A stretch of DNA of 64,000 bases from Elusimicrobiota bacterium. Its GTDB lineage: Bacteria > Elusimicrobiota > Elusimicrobia > Elusimicrobiales > Elusimicrobiaceae. Each line of letters begins with the position of its first letter. Position 1 is the stretch's first letter. Below are positions 52,301 through 61,574 of this stretch, one piece after another. The position numbers were made by a program, and so were the translations under genes. A model generated the notes under the pieces. That model ran no database searches and was not told the DNA's origin. It worked only from the letters and a program-made list of their open reading frames with translations. Where the stretch lies: the NCBI GenBank assembly GCA_029008615.1, contig JAQXJI010000004.1:1-64000 (forward strand), read 5' to 3'.

Positions 52301-54987
52301 AGAGCCGGTTTTTCCGTATTTACCACCATAAACGCAAATGAGGCGTCTTCCGGGGCTTCGTTTTCTCCTTCTGGGGTAAATTCAAGCATATACCAGCCTT
52401 CTTTAAGCGGCGGTACTGCAAAGTGTAAAGGTCCTTCGGTTGTAAATTCAACTTTGTCTATGCGGGCCAGCTTGTCTTTTTTGAAACCGTCGGCGCAGTA
52501 ATTGTCACTGCAGTCATAGTCGTCAAAATTTTCAAGAACTTTTGCCGTATAAAGCCTTGCGGCAGCTTTGCCCGCCAAAAGTTCCCCGTTTATGTTCATC
52601 ATTTTTACTTCTAAAGTATTTTGCGTGGCCTGACGGAAGAAGTTTTTGTTGCTGTCCGCGGAGAAAAACTTTTCTTTGCCGCTTACAATATACTCGGTTT
52701 GAGAGTTAATCGTATTGCCGGCTTTATCCGTTACGGAAGCGGAAATAATATATTTTGCAGGGAGGGCTTTGCTCAGCTCCTCTTCCGTTTCCGGCGTAAA
52801 GGTTATTTTAAACTCGCCGTTTTTATCGGTTGAAGTTTCCCCGCGTTTTACGACTTCATCATCAATATAATATTTTGATCCGCGCCAAAAGAACGGGAAG
52901 AAAGAAGTCTTGATTACGTCGTAAGAAACTTTCGCGTCCGCCGTATTAAGCCCGTAATAATATTTGGCGTTGCCTTTTGCTTCAATTGGTTTGTTAAATT
53001 GCAGAGCGTCTTTGTTTTTAAGGAATTTTACTTCAAATTCCGGCGCTTTAAAAGCTTCAATATTTATATTGGCGGAGCCGTAAGCGTTATCAAGCCGCGC
53101 GGTTATATTATAACGTCCGAGCATGGCGTTTTTGTCGGTTTTATATTCATACGTCGCCGAGCCCATGGAGTCAAGCTTAAGGGTTGTTTCTGCCAATGTA
53201 TTATAATTGGGGCCCCTTACCGTAAGTTTTACGTTTTTCCCTTCCGTCAAAACATAGCCTTGCGCGCCTTTAAATTCCGCCGCCGTCAGCTGTATTCTTA
53301 TGGGGGAGCCGGCTTTATAAACCGCCATATCCGTGTTTAAAGCAAGGATATATTTGGCTTGTTCGTTCTTGTTAAAATGCAGATCGTTTAACAAAGCGTA
53401 ATTCCCGTTTTTGGAGGCGAACAAGTGTAAAACTTTGTCTTCTTCATGCGCCAAAACGGTTTGGCCGTCTTTATCTGTATATGCCGTTTTTGCGGCGCCG
53501 TATTCAAGCTTTACACCCGCTTTGGCAATGCCTGTTTTAGGGTCAAGAGAGTATACATTGTAAAAATTTCCGGCGCTAGTTTTGGCTTCCAAATTTTTAG
53601 CTTTTGCATAAGCCGTGCCCGCTACGGCGATGTCCGTCAAGTTCACAAGGAGAAGCGGATTATCCCATGCATAATGTTCCGTTTGTTTGTATTCTTTGTC
53701 TTGGCTTAATGTTATTGCATAAAAACCGCTTTTTTCTTTAGGCAGAACCACATTGCTTGTATAATAGGCGTATTTTTTATCGTAAGCGACGGAAATGCCC
53801 AAAGTGCGGGAGGGTTTGCTAAGGTTAAGGTTGTATCTGCCGTGTTCGGAGTTTTTAAATTTTGAAGGATCTATTTTAAAAATATGGATATAAAACTTTT
53901 CCAGATTTCTGGTGCTGACCTTCAAATTGTATTCCTTATTGGGGGCGGCGGTCATTCTGTTTCCTTCACCGAAAGACACCCTCGGCCTCGTTATTTCCTG
54001 TTTGAAGTTTTTGCATTGATCGGTTATAACGTTTAAATCCAAAGAGATGCAGTAGTCAAGCGTTTTTACGGCGTCTTCATACATTTCAAATTTGTTGAAA
54101 GTTTGTGCGGCGTTATAGGCGGCTGCGGCTTTCGCAAGCGTTTCCTGTGCTTGAAATATGTATTCTTTTACTCCGTACAGCTCTTTATAATTGTCGGTCA
54201 TTCCGGCGATATATTGCATCCAGCCGGCATTTGTTATGTCGCCCTCGGAGCCTTCCGTTTCTATCAAATTAACGCGGTCTATATGCCAAAGTTCGGCTGA
54301 GGTTGCGCGGTCTTTGCCTTTTATTTTGTAGGCTTCTTCATAAAGTTCCTCGCGGCTTTTCATGTCATTTATGGCCATATATAATATTAATTTGTCAAAT
54401 AAAGACGTATATTTGGCCGAATCGGGTATCCTTAAGTCAGGAGAGTCGCCGGTCCACCCGTAAGCGGCAGGATATTCGGAGGGGAGATACTCTTCGCTGT
54501 CTTCGGCCTGCATATCCGCCAAACTTTTACGCATATCCCAAAGTTTTAAAAGAGTTTCTTTTCTGACTTCGTTTTTTTGTTCTTCTGTAAATTTAGTGGC
54601 ATCTTTGGCGGTTTCTTGATATCGCGGCGCAATATAGGGCGTTTCACCGAGCAGATTATAACGTATGAAGTAATATCTGGCTTTCCAAAGATTGTCCTTG
54701 GGCAGTTTATAGGAATAAAGCTGATTTAAAGCCGTGTCGAATTTACCCTGGTAATAATAAGAAAGAACCGTTTTAAGTTCGGCTTCATACTTTAAATTAC
54801 CGTTTTTGGAATTTAAAAACGGCTTGTAAGCTTCTGCGGCTTTGGAATACAAGCGGTCTTTAAAATACTGATTGGCCTTTTCTATCCCCTGTGCGCCTTC
54901 CTGCGTTTGAGCTTCCGCAGATGGCGTCAATACGAAAAAGACCGCCGCCGCTATAAGGGCGGTAAAAAGAACTAGATATTTATTCAT
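49321..54987 (-). CDS. Alpha-2-macroglobulin-like protein without thioester
   Basis: 1888 residues. The signal peptide ends near AEAQT with no lipobox Cys. TPR-like repeats fill residues ~30-320, then MG-type beta domains, a flexible Ala-rich stretch near 1080-1150 that could be the bait region, the A2M signature (LWLPNLDVKNGFSEFTF), and a helical complement-like domain. The CxEQ thioester motif is absent; the corresponding region reads AANSYLPLAIFSKL. Bacterial A2Ms protect the envelope from proteases. AAGGAG before the ATG. Last gene of the minus operon. Confidence 0.88.
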   Translation of the reverse strand: MNKYLVLFTALIAAAVFFVLTPSAEAQTQEGAQGIEKANQYFKDRLYSKAAEAYKPFLNSKNGNLKYEAELKTVLSYYYQGKFDTALNQLYSYKLPKDNLWKARYYFIRYNLLGETPYIAPRYQETAKDATKFTEEQKNEVRKETLLKLWDMRKSLADMQAEDSEEYLPSEYPAAYGWTGDSPDLRIPDSAKYTSLFDKLILYMAINDMKSREELYEEAYKIKGKDRATSAELWHIDRVNLIETEGSEGDITNAGWMQYIAGMTDNYKELYGVKEYIFQAQETLAKAAAAYNAAQTFNKFEMYEDAVKTLDYCISLDLNVITDQCKNFKQEITRPRVSFGEGNRMTAAPNKEYNLKVSTRNLEKFYIHIFKIDPSKFKNSEHGRYNLNLSKPSRTLGISVAYDKKYAYYTSNVVLPKEKSGFYAITLSQDKEYKQTEHYAWDNPLLLVNLTDIAVAGTAYAKAKNLEAKTSAGNFYNVYSLDPKTGIAKAGVKLEYGAAKTAYTDKDGQTVLAHEEDKVLHLFASKNGNYALLNDLHFNKNEQAKYILALNTDMAVYKAGSPIRIQLTAAEFKGAQGYVLTEGKNVKLTVRGPNYNTLAETTLKLDSMGSATYEYKTDKNAMLGRYNITARLDNAYGSANINIEAFKAPEFEVKFLKNKDALQFNKPIEAKGNAKYYYGLNTADAKVSYDVIKTSFFPFFWRGSKYYIDDEVVKRGETSTDKNGEFKITFTPETEEELSKALPAKYIISASVTDKAGNTINSQTEYIVSGKEKFFSADSNKNFFRQATQNTLEVKMMNINGELLAGKAAARLYTAKVLENFDDYDCSDNYCADGFKKDKLARIDKVEFTTEGPLHFAVPPLKEGWYMLEFTPEGENEAPEDASFAFMVVNTEKPALSLPGNHPAVAEFKTYYPGEKALILIGSSKTKGNKYIEVYKDQFLVSKHTLTQSGPAIMQLPISKAYQGGVSLRWFSVYDYEMFDGQTDITVPYVNSKLNLELSATEFSFPGANKTVSLSVLDEDKKPVDAKALITVYDKSLDYYRPHSLNTLQAYEKGYAYNPFVSSLEGGNYEAPMPMFYSAAAAGLERGVRNATVRSASVKKAALAYDAADAVEESALEDYEIAVAQTREIDDAAAENGADSLRSDFSPNALWLPNLDVKNGFSEFTFTLPQSIGQWNILAAAFTKNVKTGKTDFSFVTRKDLMISLEAPRFLRTGDEIELQALVSNTTDRPITAEVNLTANYDCSEEAGACKAVEYPAQNVTVAAKSQSIVKWAFKAPQEGADIMFSATAKSAALSDGEIKTVALLPSLQQLTSSRTVALKKGVNKLFLGGVDKNAKIEAVHITVSPSLLMPVLNAMPLLVKANRTSATYAANSYLPLAIFSKLYNDYPQLKEAAAKLPKRESVIPAWSANEELLLNDVAQSPWYLLSKGFNKEQAVIDLFDAQTVEQQKAQAERDLARFQNGDGGYAWVKGGRSTIFITLNVLESFAQAYRYGVKIDEKAAKKALNYITSKFDSKDSTVGVYMAYVLTSFPKEWDAKAYQLAVKTMQEFEKHPLQTPLAYAYAASVYKRLGNTEKAKLQIDRLFDMSTESDITGIAWTLEDRTWQWFEDGITLHAAALQALNEFDPQDERINGLAKWLIFNEKAEAWGNPQSAAKAVYALMGIMINANALEQTKIFTTEWNSKTTKVTVQPYDVNPSGLTLSAYGDEITPNVFKASINKAVLTMETPAQDFDDYATISALFTTDTPLASSKEGLITADKEYYLIKDGKARKIKEGEALAAGDQVEVRLTLKSQSAFDFVVLSDPKPAAFEADELLSGWKYDGQLPRYEELKSNVTNFFLQNLPRGSYELKYTIRPTSAGTFTSGAATIQSMYMPEVTAHSAGFKVKVK

Positions 54988-55039
54988 TATCTCTCCTTTA
55001 ATAATTTAAAATACAACAAAATTTAAGCGTGCCCGGAGC

Positions 55040-56635
55040 TTACATATGTTCCGGCGCGCTTACGCCTATAAGTTCAAGCCCTTTGGCTATCCTTTCCTGA
55101 ACCAGCCTGCACGTAAACAAACGCGAACGCGTGGTTTGCGGGTCGGCTTCGTCTATAACTCTGCACGCGTCGTAAAAAGCGTGGAACAGAGAGGCCAGTT
55201 CCGTAAGGTACGAAGTAAGATGATGCGGGCTTAAATCTTTTATACAGGTTTCAAGCGTTTTCCTGAACCAGAGAAGTTTGCTTAGCAAAAGCCTTTCCTG
55301 CGGGGAAAGATTCTCGCTGGAGGTCATCGGCAGCGGTTCAAGGCCTTTTTCCTGCGCGGCTTTGAAAATCGAGCATATTCTTGCGTGTACGTATTGTACA
55401 TAGAATACGGGGTTTTCGTTGCTGCGTTTTTTTGCTACGTTTAAATCAAAATTCAAATGCGCGTTGGGCGTTCTGCTTGCGAAGAAAAATCTGCAGGCGT
55501 CGCGGCCTACGTCTTCGGTAAGTTCGCGCAGGGTTATAAACGTCCCGGCGCGTTTGGACATTTTTACTTTTTCTCCGTTTTCTATAAGATGCACCAACTG
55601 ATGTATTATTGCTTTAAACGCTTCGGGTTCTTTGCCCAAAGCTTTAACGGCGGCTTCCATACGCGGTACGTAACCGTGATGATCCGCGCCCAAAATATCT
55701 ATCAGCTTGGTGTAGCCCCTTTCATATTTGTTTTTATGGTAGGCTATATCGGCCAAGAAGTAAGTAGGGCGGCCGTCGGCGCGCACCAAAACGCGGTCTT
55801 TGTCGTCGTGGTCAGCCGTAGTGCCCAGCCATACCGCTCCGTCTTTTTCATAGACTTTGTTCTGCTCTTTAAGCATTTGCAGGATTTTGTCCAGGGCCTT
55901 TTCTTTGTGGAGTTCGCTTTCGCGGAACCAACGTGTAAATTCGACGTCAAAAGCTTTCATATCGTCCTGCTGGGTCTTTATGATTTCTTCCATAGCGAAG
56001 CGTCCGTATTCGCTTTCGGGCAGGCCGGCGGGGATTTTCTTCGCCAAATCTATAAGATATTCGCCGTGATAACCGTTCTCGGGCGGCTCTTTGCCTTGCG
56101 CTCTTGCTTTTAATGATTCTCCCAAAAGCTGGGCTTGGTTGCCGGCGTCGTTAATGTAATATTCCGCGTCGCAGGCTATGCCTAACGCGCGGTGTATTTT
56201 TACAAGGCTGTCGCCGAGGCTCGCCCCGCGTCCGCTGGCCACGTGAAGCGGCCCCGTAGGGTTGGCGGATACGAACTCTATCAAAATCTTCTCGTTGCTG
56301 CAAGTGCCGGCGGCTTCTCTGTCTTTAAGGCGTCTGTCGCGCGCGGCTTCCACCAAAAAAGAATCTTTCAGTTTTATATTTATAAAACCCGGCGCCAAAA
56401 ATCCGCATTCCGCAACCTCTTCAAGCTGCTCAATAATTTTAGCGGCTTTTTTGGCTATGTCCAAAGGGTTTTTCCTTATTTGTTTTGCCGAAGACATCGC
56501 CCAAACCAAGGATATGTCCGCATCTATATGTGAAGGCGGCGGCGCAAATTCTACTTGCGGCAAAGCTTCAAACTCGGAGAAATATTGATCTTTAAAAAGT
56601 CTGTCTTGTATTTTTGTTTTTAAACTGTTGAGCAT
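55040..56635 (-). CDS. argS: Arginyl-tRNA synthetase
   Basis: 531 residues, class I. The HIGH motif is HVASGRG in VSANPTGPLHVASGRG; KMSK appears as VKMSKRAG near residue 350; the C-terminal DALR domain ends with ERIAKGLELIGV. Slightly short for the family (~550-590). Follows rsfS by 12 bases and precedes the A2M gene by 52. Confidence 0.95.
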   Translation of the reverse strand: MLNSLKTKIQDRLFKDQYFSEFEALPQVEFAPPPSHIDADISLVWAMSSAKQIRKNPLDIAKKAAKIIEQLEEVAECGFLAPGFINIKLKDSFLVEAARDRRLKDREAAGTCSNEKILIEFVSANPTGPLHVASGRGASLGDSLVKIHRALGIACDAEYYINDAGNQAQLLGESLKARAQGKEPPENGYHGEYLIDLAKKIPAGLPESEYGRFAMEEIIKTQQDDMKAFDVEFTRWFRESELHKEKALDKILQMLKEQNKVYEKDGAVWLGTTADHDDKDRVLVRADGRPTYFLADIAYHKNKYERGYTKLIDILGADHHGYVPRMEAAVKALGKEPEAFKAIIHQLVHLIENGEKVKMSKRAGTFITLRELTEDVGRDACRFFFASRTPNAHLNFDLNVAKKRSNENPVFYVQYVHARICSIFKAAQEKGLEPLPMTSSENLSPQERLLLSKLLWFRKTLETCIKDLSPHHLTSYLTELASLFHAFYDACRVIDEADPQTTRSRLFTCRLVQERIAKGLELIGVSAPEHM

Positions 56636-56647
56636 TCTCTTTCCCTT

Positions 56648-57178
56648 TTACTTGGTGGATTTTTTTGATGTTTTCTTTACCGTCTTTTTTGCGGTTTTAG
56701 TTGTCGTTTTGGCATTTTTTGCAGACGTCTTCGTCGGTTTTTTTGCCGTTTTGGCGGAAGCTTTTTTAACGGTTTTTTTTGCCGTGGCCGCGGTTTTCTT
56801 CGACGAGGCTGTTTTCTTCGGCGCGGTCTTCTGCCACTTTACGTTTTTGCCGAAACTGAAAATTTTATCAAGCGCATAGAATTCCCTGGCGGCTTGCGTC
56901 ATAATGTGCATCATAAACGCTCCGTAGTCCGAAACGCGCCAAGTGCCGGTTTGCCCGCCGTCGCGGTTTGTTTTGTAAACGCCGTCTTTTTTAAGTTCGG
57001 TGCCGGCGTCAAGATCCAAAGCTTCAAGGTGGGGGGCGGAGATGGCCGTGCCTATTACGATATAATCGCACAGGCTGGAAAGACCGCATAAATCGTAAAC
57101 TTTTACGTCCTCCGCTTTTTTGTCGTCTATGAAACGGGCTGTTTTTATTACCAATTCTCTGGCTTGTTTTTTATCCAT
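56648..57178 (-). CDS. rsfS: Ribosomal silencing factor with histone H1-like tail
   Basis: 176 residues. The first ~110 are RsfS/Iojap: CDYIVIGTAISAPHLEAL, TWRVSDYGAFMMHIM. RsfS blocks joining of 50S and 30S subunits in starvation. The remaining ~65 residues are almost only Lys, Ala and Thr with some Ser (repeats like KKTAATAKKTVKKAS), absent from usual RsfS. The tail may bind rRNA or DNA. Confidence 0.92.
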   Translation of the reverse strand: MDKKQARELVIKTARFIDDKKAEDVKVYDLCGLSSLCDYIVIGTAISAPHLEALDLDAGTELKKDGVYKTNRDGGQTGTWRVSDYGAFMMHIMTQAAREFYALDKIFSFGKNVKWQKTAPKKTASSKKTAATAKKTVKKASAKTAKKPTKTSAKNAKTTTKTAKKTVKKTSKKSTK

Positions 57179-57225
57179 ATATAAGTTTACCTCATTATAA
57201 AAGTCTACATTTTAGAGTTTATCAT

Positions 57226-58131
57226 TTATTTAGAGCGTTTTGGCAATACAAAGTCTTTGCCCAAAATTATTTTTACGTCCGATATGGCGTTTTTGTCGCG
57301 TTGGGAATATATTTCCCGGCTTTCAAGGCCCAACTGATAGGCCGTTTGCTGTATCTCCAAAAGTCTGGCGGTATTATCCAAAATTTTGGTCTTTTCCAAA
57401 AGTTCGGGGTAACTGGCGTAGTTGATTACGTCTATATTTATTACGCCGCGATTGTTTAAATCCCGTAAAAATTTTGTAACGTCACCCGCCAAACCGTTGC
57501 GGCCCGAAGCGTTGAAAACTTCTATAACAAGCGGCCCCTGCGCGGTTTGATTGGGTTTTATGTCGGTTGTTATTTTTATGGGAGTTTCTTTTTGCTTTTT
57601 GCCTTTTATTATCTTATCCACCAACGGGTTTTGAACCGCGAAATCGGAAGTCTTTAAGGTGGAAAGTTCCGCGCTTATCAAAATAAAATCGCCAAAGGAT
57701 AAATCGGTCTTGCCTTGCCATTTAAGTTTTATATAGGAATACAAATAAGAAAATATTATATAAGGTTTATATCTCCAGTTCTGAAGATTGTTTTTAAAAC
57801 CGTCCCAAAATTCTATTCTTTTTTGAGGGCGCAAATCCACGGTGATTACTTTATCATCTTCTATTTTTGCTTTTTGCAAAATTTCTTCCGCCGACAAAGC
57901 TTTTTTTGAGTTCGGCAGATTATTAACAACCGCTTTTTTAAATTTAGGATTATAAGCTATGAATATCGGCGGATTTGAAAGCAGCAATACATTGACGGGT
58001 TCGTCCGTCCTTTTTATAAGGCTTGGGGCCAAAGAATGATACTGGGCTGCCGCTCCGTAAAGCAAAATCGCCGCCGCGCAGTAAATTACTAGCCTTAAAG
58101 TTAATTGCTTTTTGAGATAATTTCGTTCCAT
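57226..58131 (-). CDS. Membrane protein with LytR C-terminal domain
   Basis: 301 residues. One N-terminal membrane helix (residues ~11-30), then an extracytoplasmic region, and a LytR_C (PF13399-type) domain near residues 200-295 (VIEVFNASGRNGLAGDVTKFLR). The LCP catalytic domain is absent or too divergent to recognise. Overlaps nadD-yqeK by 31 bases; in other bacteria LytR_C/LCP genes also lie between nadD-yqeK and rsfS. Cell-wall role likely. Confidence 0.85.
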   Translation of the reverse strand: MERNYLKKQLTLRLVIYCAAAILLYGAAAQYHSLAPSLIKRTDEPVNVLLLSNPPIFIAYNPKFKKAVVNNLPNSKKALSAEEILQKAKIEDDKVITVDLRPQKRIEFWDGFKNNLQNWRYKPYIIFSYLYSYIKLKWQGKTDLSFGDFILISAELSTLKTSDFAVQNPLVDKIIKGKKQKETPIKITTDIKPNQTAQGPLVIEVFNASGRNGLAGDVTKFLRDLNNRGVINIDVINYASYPELLEKTKILDNTARLLEIQQTAYQLGLESREIYSQRDKNAISDVKIILGKDFVLPKRSK

Positions 58132-59231
58132 AATTTAATGCCGGCCCCGGCTAGCCATTTGCCCGTTTGTACGGTAAAAAGAAGTTTTACGCGCAAAGCG
58201 GCTTTCATTCCTTCGTCCAAAGATTTTAACGCTTCCTGATACACTTTGCGCGCTTCGGCGTAACGCCTGTCTTTGCTGGACATATCCGCCACAAAAAGTA
58301 TTTTGTCTTCCAAAGTCATATTAAGGCGGCCCAAAGTGTGATATTTGATGGCGTTTAAAATTTTTTCGTTCTTGACTTTAAACAGTTTCTTCGCCAAATC
58401 CGCCGAAACATCCGCGTGCAGCAATGCGGGGCTGTATTTACATATTTCTTCAAATTCGTCAGGTTTGATTTTGTGTTTTACGCAATAATTAGCAAGCTGT
58501 TCTCCGCTCATACATTTTGCGCTGTCGTGAAGTATTGCGGCAAGGACGATGCTTTCAACGTGTGCGCCGTATATTTGTGCCAGTTCCGCCGCCCTCTGCG
58601 CCACAAGTTTGACGTGCAGATATCTGTTCGGCCTTAAATTTTCCTGAAGCCATTTGTGTATGTTAAGGCCGTAAATTTGTTTTTCTTCTATTGTTTTGGC
58701 AGTCTGCGGCATAATGTTGTTTGGCAGAAGACCGTTGCAAATTACGGCGGTTCTTATTTGGGTGGAAGAAACCAGCGGGAAGGCGCCCTCAAGCAGTAAA
58801 TATTTGAAATCTCTGGTTTTAAACTCAAAGCCTTTGCGTTTGCCCGCGGCGATAGTTGCGTTTTCGAAAATATAGCGGCTGTTCTTCCAATTATGCAAAT
58901 CGTTAAGGCAGTCCGTGCCTACCAGTAAATAAACTTCCGCGCCGGGGTAAAGGTCTTTTACTCTTTTGATTGTTTCCCAGGTAAAAGTTACGCGGGCGTT
59001 TTTGTTTTCGAAATCGTCAAAAATTATATTTTTGCCCAAACCGCCCAGAACGTCTTTAGCCATTTTCATTCTTAATTTAAACGGTTGAGCCGGCGCGACT
59101 TTAAACGGCGATTGATAAGCCGTAAAAATATGCGTTTTATCGGGTTTGATTTGCTTTATTGCAGCTTTTAAAAGCGCGTAATGGCCTTTGTGGACGGGGT
59201 CGAAACTTCCGCCGTATATAAGAATCTTCAT
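58101..59231 (-). CDS. nadD: NadD-YqeK fusion
   Basis: 376 residues in two domains. Residues ~1-190 are nicotinate-mononucleotide adenylyltransferase (YGGSFDPVHKGHYALLKAA, SSTQIR). Residues ~198-376 are a YqeK HD hydrolase (RYLHVKLVAQRAAELA, LAAILHDSAK near 235), which cleaves diadenosine tetraphosphate in relatives. The genes are usually separate but adjacent. Overlaps its upstream neighbour by four bases. Confidence 0.92.
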   Translation of the reverse strand: MKILIYGGSFDPVHKGHYALLKAAIKQIKPDKTHIFTAYQSPFKVAPAQPFKLRMKMAKDVLGGLGKNIIFDDFENKNARVTFTWETIKRVKDLYPGAEVYLLVGTDCLNDLHNWKNSRYIFENATIAAGKRKGFEFKTRDFKYLLLEGAFPLVSSTQIRTAVICNGLLPNNIMPQTAKTIEEKQIYGLNIHKWLQENLRPNRYLHVKLVAQRAAELAQIYGAHVESIVLAAILHDSAKCMSGEQLANYCVKHKIKPDEFEEICKYSPALLHADVSADLAKKLFKVKNEKILNAIKYHTLGRLNMTLEDKILFVADMSSKDRRYAEARKVYQEALKSLDEGMKAALRVKLLFTVQTGKWLAGAGIKLWNEIISKSN

Positions 59232-60529
59232 AACTTTACCTTTGCTAATGTCTTGGCGAGGGAGGCGGCGTCAAGCAGGGATTTTTCCATAAAAGAATAC
59301 TCCCAAGCGCCGTACCTGCCAAGTAAGTATATATCTTGTTTAGCCATATAATCAAGGATTTCGGCCCTGGCTTTGGCGTAGTCTTTATCGTAAATCGGAT
59401 AGCCGAAACGGATATAAATCCATTTTTCGGTTAAAATTTTGCTTTCCTCTTTTATAAAGCCGAGTTTTTTTAAAGAGTCAAGTGCGGCGGCCTTTAATTT
59501 TTTTAAGTCAGCGCGTTTATTTTGCTTAACGGAAAATTCTATATAAAGGCTGAAAGTACCTTTAGGGGCGGAATTTTTTGAGAAAGCCGACTGCACTCCC
59601 ACCCTGTAAAAAGGATATTCTTTTTCGGGAAAGTAAAACCAATGGCCTTTTGGGGCTTTGCCATCAAAAGCTATATTAAGGACATAAAGACTGTTATGCT
59701 TTAGTTTTTTAAAAGCGTTTCGTATATTTAACGGCAGCTCTTTTGCGGCTTTGCCGAGTTCCGGCAGTGGCATAGTGCTGACGAGTTTGTCATAACTTAT
59801 TTTTTTGCCGCCCGCCGTACAAGTTTTGTTTTTTAAATCAATGTTCTTTATAGGCGAATTTAATTTTATATTCGTCAAATTTTGAGCCAAAGCTTCGCAT
59901 ATTGCCGCACAGCCGCCTTTCTTGGGATAATCAAAAACGCTGTTATATCCGAATGCCTTTTTCCTTTTGGCGTAAGCTCCTTTTATGATGTCTTCAAGTG
60001 CGGAAGCCGGTATAAATTTGCCGCACCACGCCGAAGACATTTTGTTAAGCGGATAATTCCACAGTTTTGAGTTATAGGGGAACATAAAAGCTTCGCAAAT
60101 GCCTTTGCCGTATAAGGACATAGCCCAATCCTTAAAAAAAGCGGTGTTCTTGGAGGGTTTGGCATAGGCTTTTATGGCCCCGCTTACGAAGGCGGAAACT
60201 TCTTTAGGGTTAAGGGCGTAAAGATTGTTTTGGAAAGGAAAATCAATTTTCTTCCCTTTATAAAAAACATAAGCTTGGCGGCTGAGAGTATTTTTATTAC
60301 CGCCGAGAAGTTCCTGCGTCAGCTTCTTGCCGGCTTTTTTTGATGTATGCAGCAAATGCCCGCTGTAATCAAAAGTAAAGCCCTTTTCCGTATAAGAACC
60401 GCAAAGCCCGCCGATTTTATCCTGCGCTTCGTAAACAGTCGTTTCGGCTTTTGAGCGGTATTTTTTAAGATGATACGCGCAGGAAAGTCCGCTTATTCCC
60501 GCGCCGATTATGGCTATTTTAAGAGGCAT
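59228..60529 (-). CDS. FAD-dependent oxidoreductase, UDP-galactopyranose mutase-like
   Basis: 433 residues. FAD-binding Rossmann motif IIGAGISGLSCAYHLKK at the N terminus, then EAQDKIGGLCGSY. The family covers amine oxidases, protoporphyrinogen oxidase and UDP-galactopyranose mutase; the FDYSGHLLHTS and FPFQNNLY segments favour the last type of sugar-linked enzyme. Its neighbour is a sugar-phosphate transferase, so a role in surface glycan synthesis is likely. Confidence 0.8.
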   Translation of the reverse strand: MPLKIAIIGAGISGLSCAYHLKKYRSKAETTVYEAQDKIGGLCGSYTEKGFTFDYSGHLLHTSKKAGKKLTQELLGGNKNTLSRQAYVFYKGKKIDFPFQNNLYALNPKEVSAFVSGAIKAYAKPSKNTAFFKDWAMSLYGKGICEAFMFPYNSKLWNYPLNKMSSAWCGKFIPASALEDIIKGAYAKRKKAFGYNSVFDYPKKGGCAAICEALAQNLTNIKLNSPIKNIDLKNKTCTAGGKKISYDKLVSTMPLPELGKAAKELPLNIRNAFKKLKHNSLYVLNIAFDGKAPKGHWFYFPEKEYPFYRVGVQSAFSKNSAPKGTFSLYIEFSVKQNKRADLKKLKAAALDSLKKLGFIKEESKILTEKWIYIRFGYPIYDKDYAKARAEILDYMAKQDIYLLGRYGAWEYSFMEKSLLDAASLAKTLAKVKL

Positions 60530-61544
60530 TTTTTATCCTCGCCAAGAAGAACGCCGCCGCGCCCAAAATAAGCGCGCTGAAAGCGTAAATCAGTAAAGAA
60601 GAGTACGCCCCGCTTACGGTTATGTAAAGTGCGGCGGCGTCAAAGATTATTGCGGCCAAAGCGGAAATAAGCACAACCGCCGCCGTTGATAATCCCAAAG
60701 TTTTAAGGCGAAGGGGGAAATGATCGGGCGTTGCGGTAAGGGGGCTTATTCCCTTTGAAATTCTTATTACGGAAACGAAAGCCGTATTAAAAACTGGCAC
60801 CGCCAATATAAGCAAAGGAACGTATACGGCCAAAGGGTTATGTGCGGAATAGCTGGTTCCCAAAGAAACCGCCGCCAATAAAAAACCCAGCAGAGTGCTG
60901 CCGCTGTCGCCCAAAAAAGTTTTCAATTTTTTTGAGTGGTTGTACGGCAAAAATCCTATCGCCGCGCCCAAAAGCGCGCAAGCGGCAAAGTTGACGTAAA
61001 TATATTCCGACGGAAGCGATATCACCGCAAAAGCCAAAGCGGCCAAAACGGCCTGCGTGGCGGCGAGGCCGTCCATAATATCTATAAGATTAAAAGCGTT
61101 TGTCAGCCCGACCACCCATAAAACAGTCAGAATAATGCCGAAAGGCTGAGGAGTAAATTGTATATAAATGCCGTAATGTATCAAAGCGGCGGCGGCGCAG
61201 GCTTGTATTATAAGGCGCAGGATTGGGCTTAGACCGCGGGGTTTTTTTACGTCATCTGCCAAGCCCAAAAGGTATATTATCGCCCCGCCTATGAATATTC
61301 CCCTTAAATTACGCAAAGTGCCGGAGGGGAAATCCGTCAAAAATCTTACGCCCGCCAAACTGGCGAAGAAGCCCAAAGCCAAAGCTGTTCCGCCCGCGGT
61401 TGAAACCACTCCTTTATGATTTTTGACTTCGGTAGGCTCGTCTTTCAAGATTTTTGCGCTGGCTTTCCTTACAATCGGCAAAGAAAACGCCGTTATTAAA
61501 GCGGCGCATATAAAATCCAAAAGATAAAGCCTTAAACTTTGCAT
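60519..61544 (-). CDS. MraY/WecA-type sugar-phosphate transferase
   Basis: 341 residues, about ten membrane helices. Transfers a sugar phosphate from UDP-sugar to undecaprenyl phosphate. Motifs: LADDVKKPRGLSP with the catalytic Asp pair, NLIDIMDGLAA and FLGDSGSTLLGF. More like WecA/TagO than MraY in the N-terminal part. First gene of the seven-gene minus operon. Confidence 0.88.
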   Translation of the reverse strand: MQSLRLYLLDFICAALITAFSLPIVRKASAKILKDEPTEVKNHKGVVSTAGGTALALGFFASLAGVRFLTDFPSGTLRNLRGIFIGGAIIYLLGLADDVKKPRGLSPILRLIIQACAAAALIHYGIYIQFTPQPFGIILTVLWVVGLTNAFNLIDIMDGLAATQAVLAALAFAVISLPSEYIYVNFAACALLGAAIGFLPYNHSKKLKTFLGDSGSTLLGFLLAAVSLGTSYSAHNPLAVYVPLLILAVPVFNTAFVSVIRISKGISPLTATPDHFPLRLKTLGLSTAAVVLISALAAIIFDAAALYITVSGAYSSLLIYAFSALILGAAAFFLARIKNAS

Positions 61545-61574
61545 ATATTAATATAATATAAAAAAGGACTTGGT

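Noticed and set aside
49321-54987. Many + strand open frames of 60-140 codons opposite the A2M gene
   Set aside because: They are shadows of a long, well-formed minus-strand gene; none has a ribosome site or recognisable motif.
55457-56113. A 218-codon open frame opposite argS
   Set aside because: Antisense to conserved ArgS motifs; its composition (Phe, Val, Tyr-rich) reflects codon bias of the real gene.
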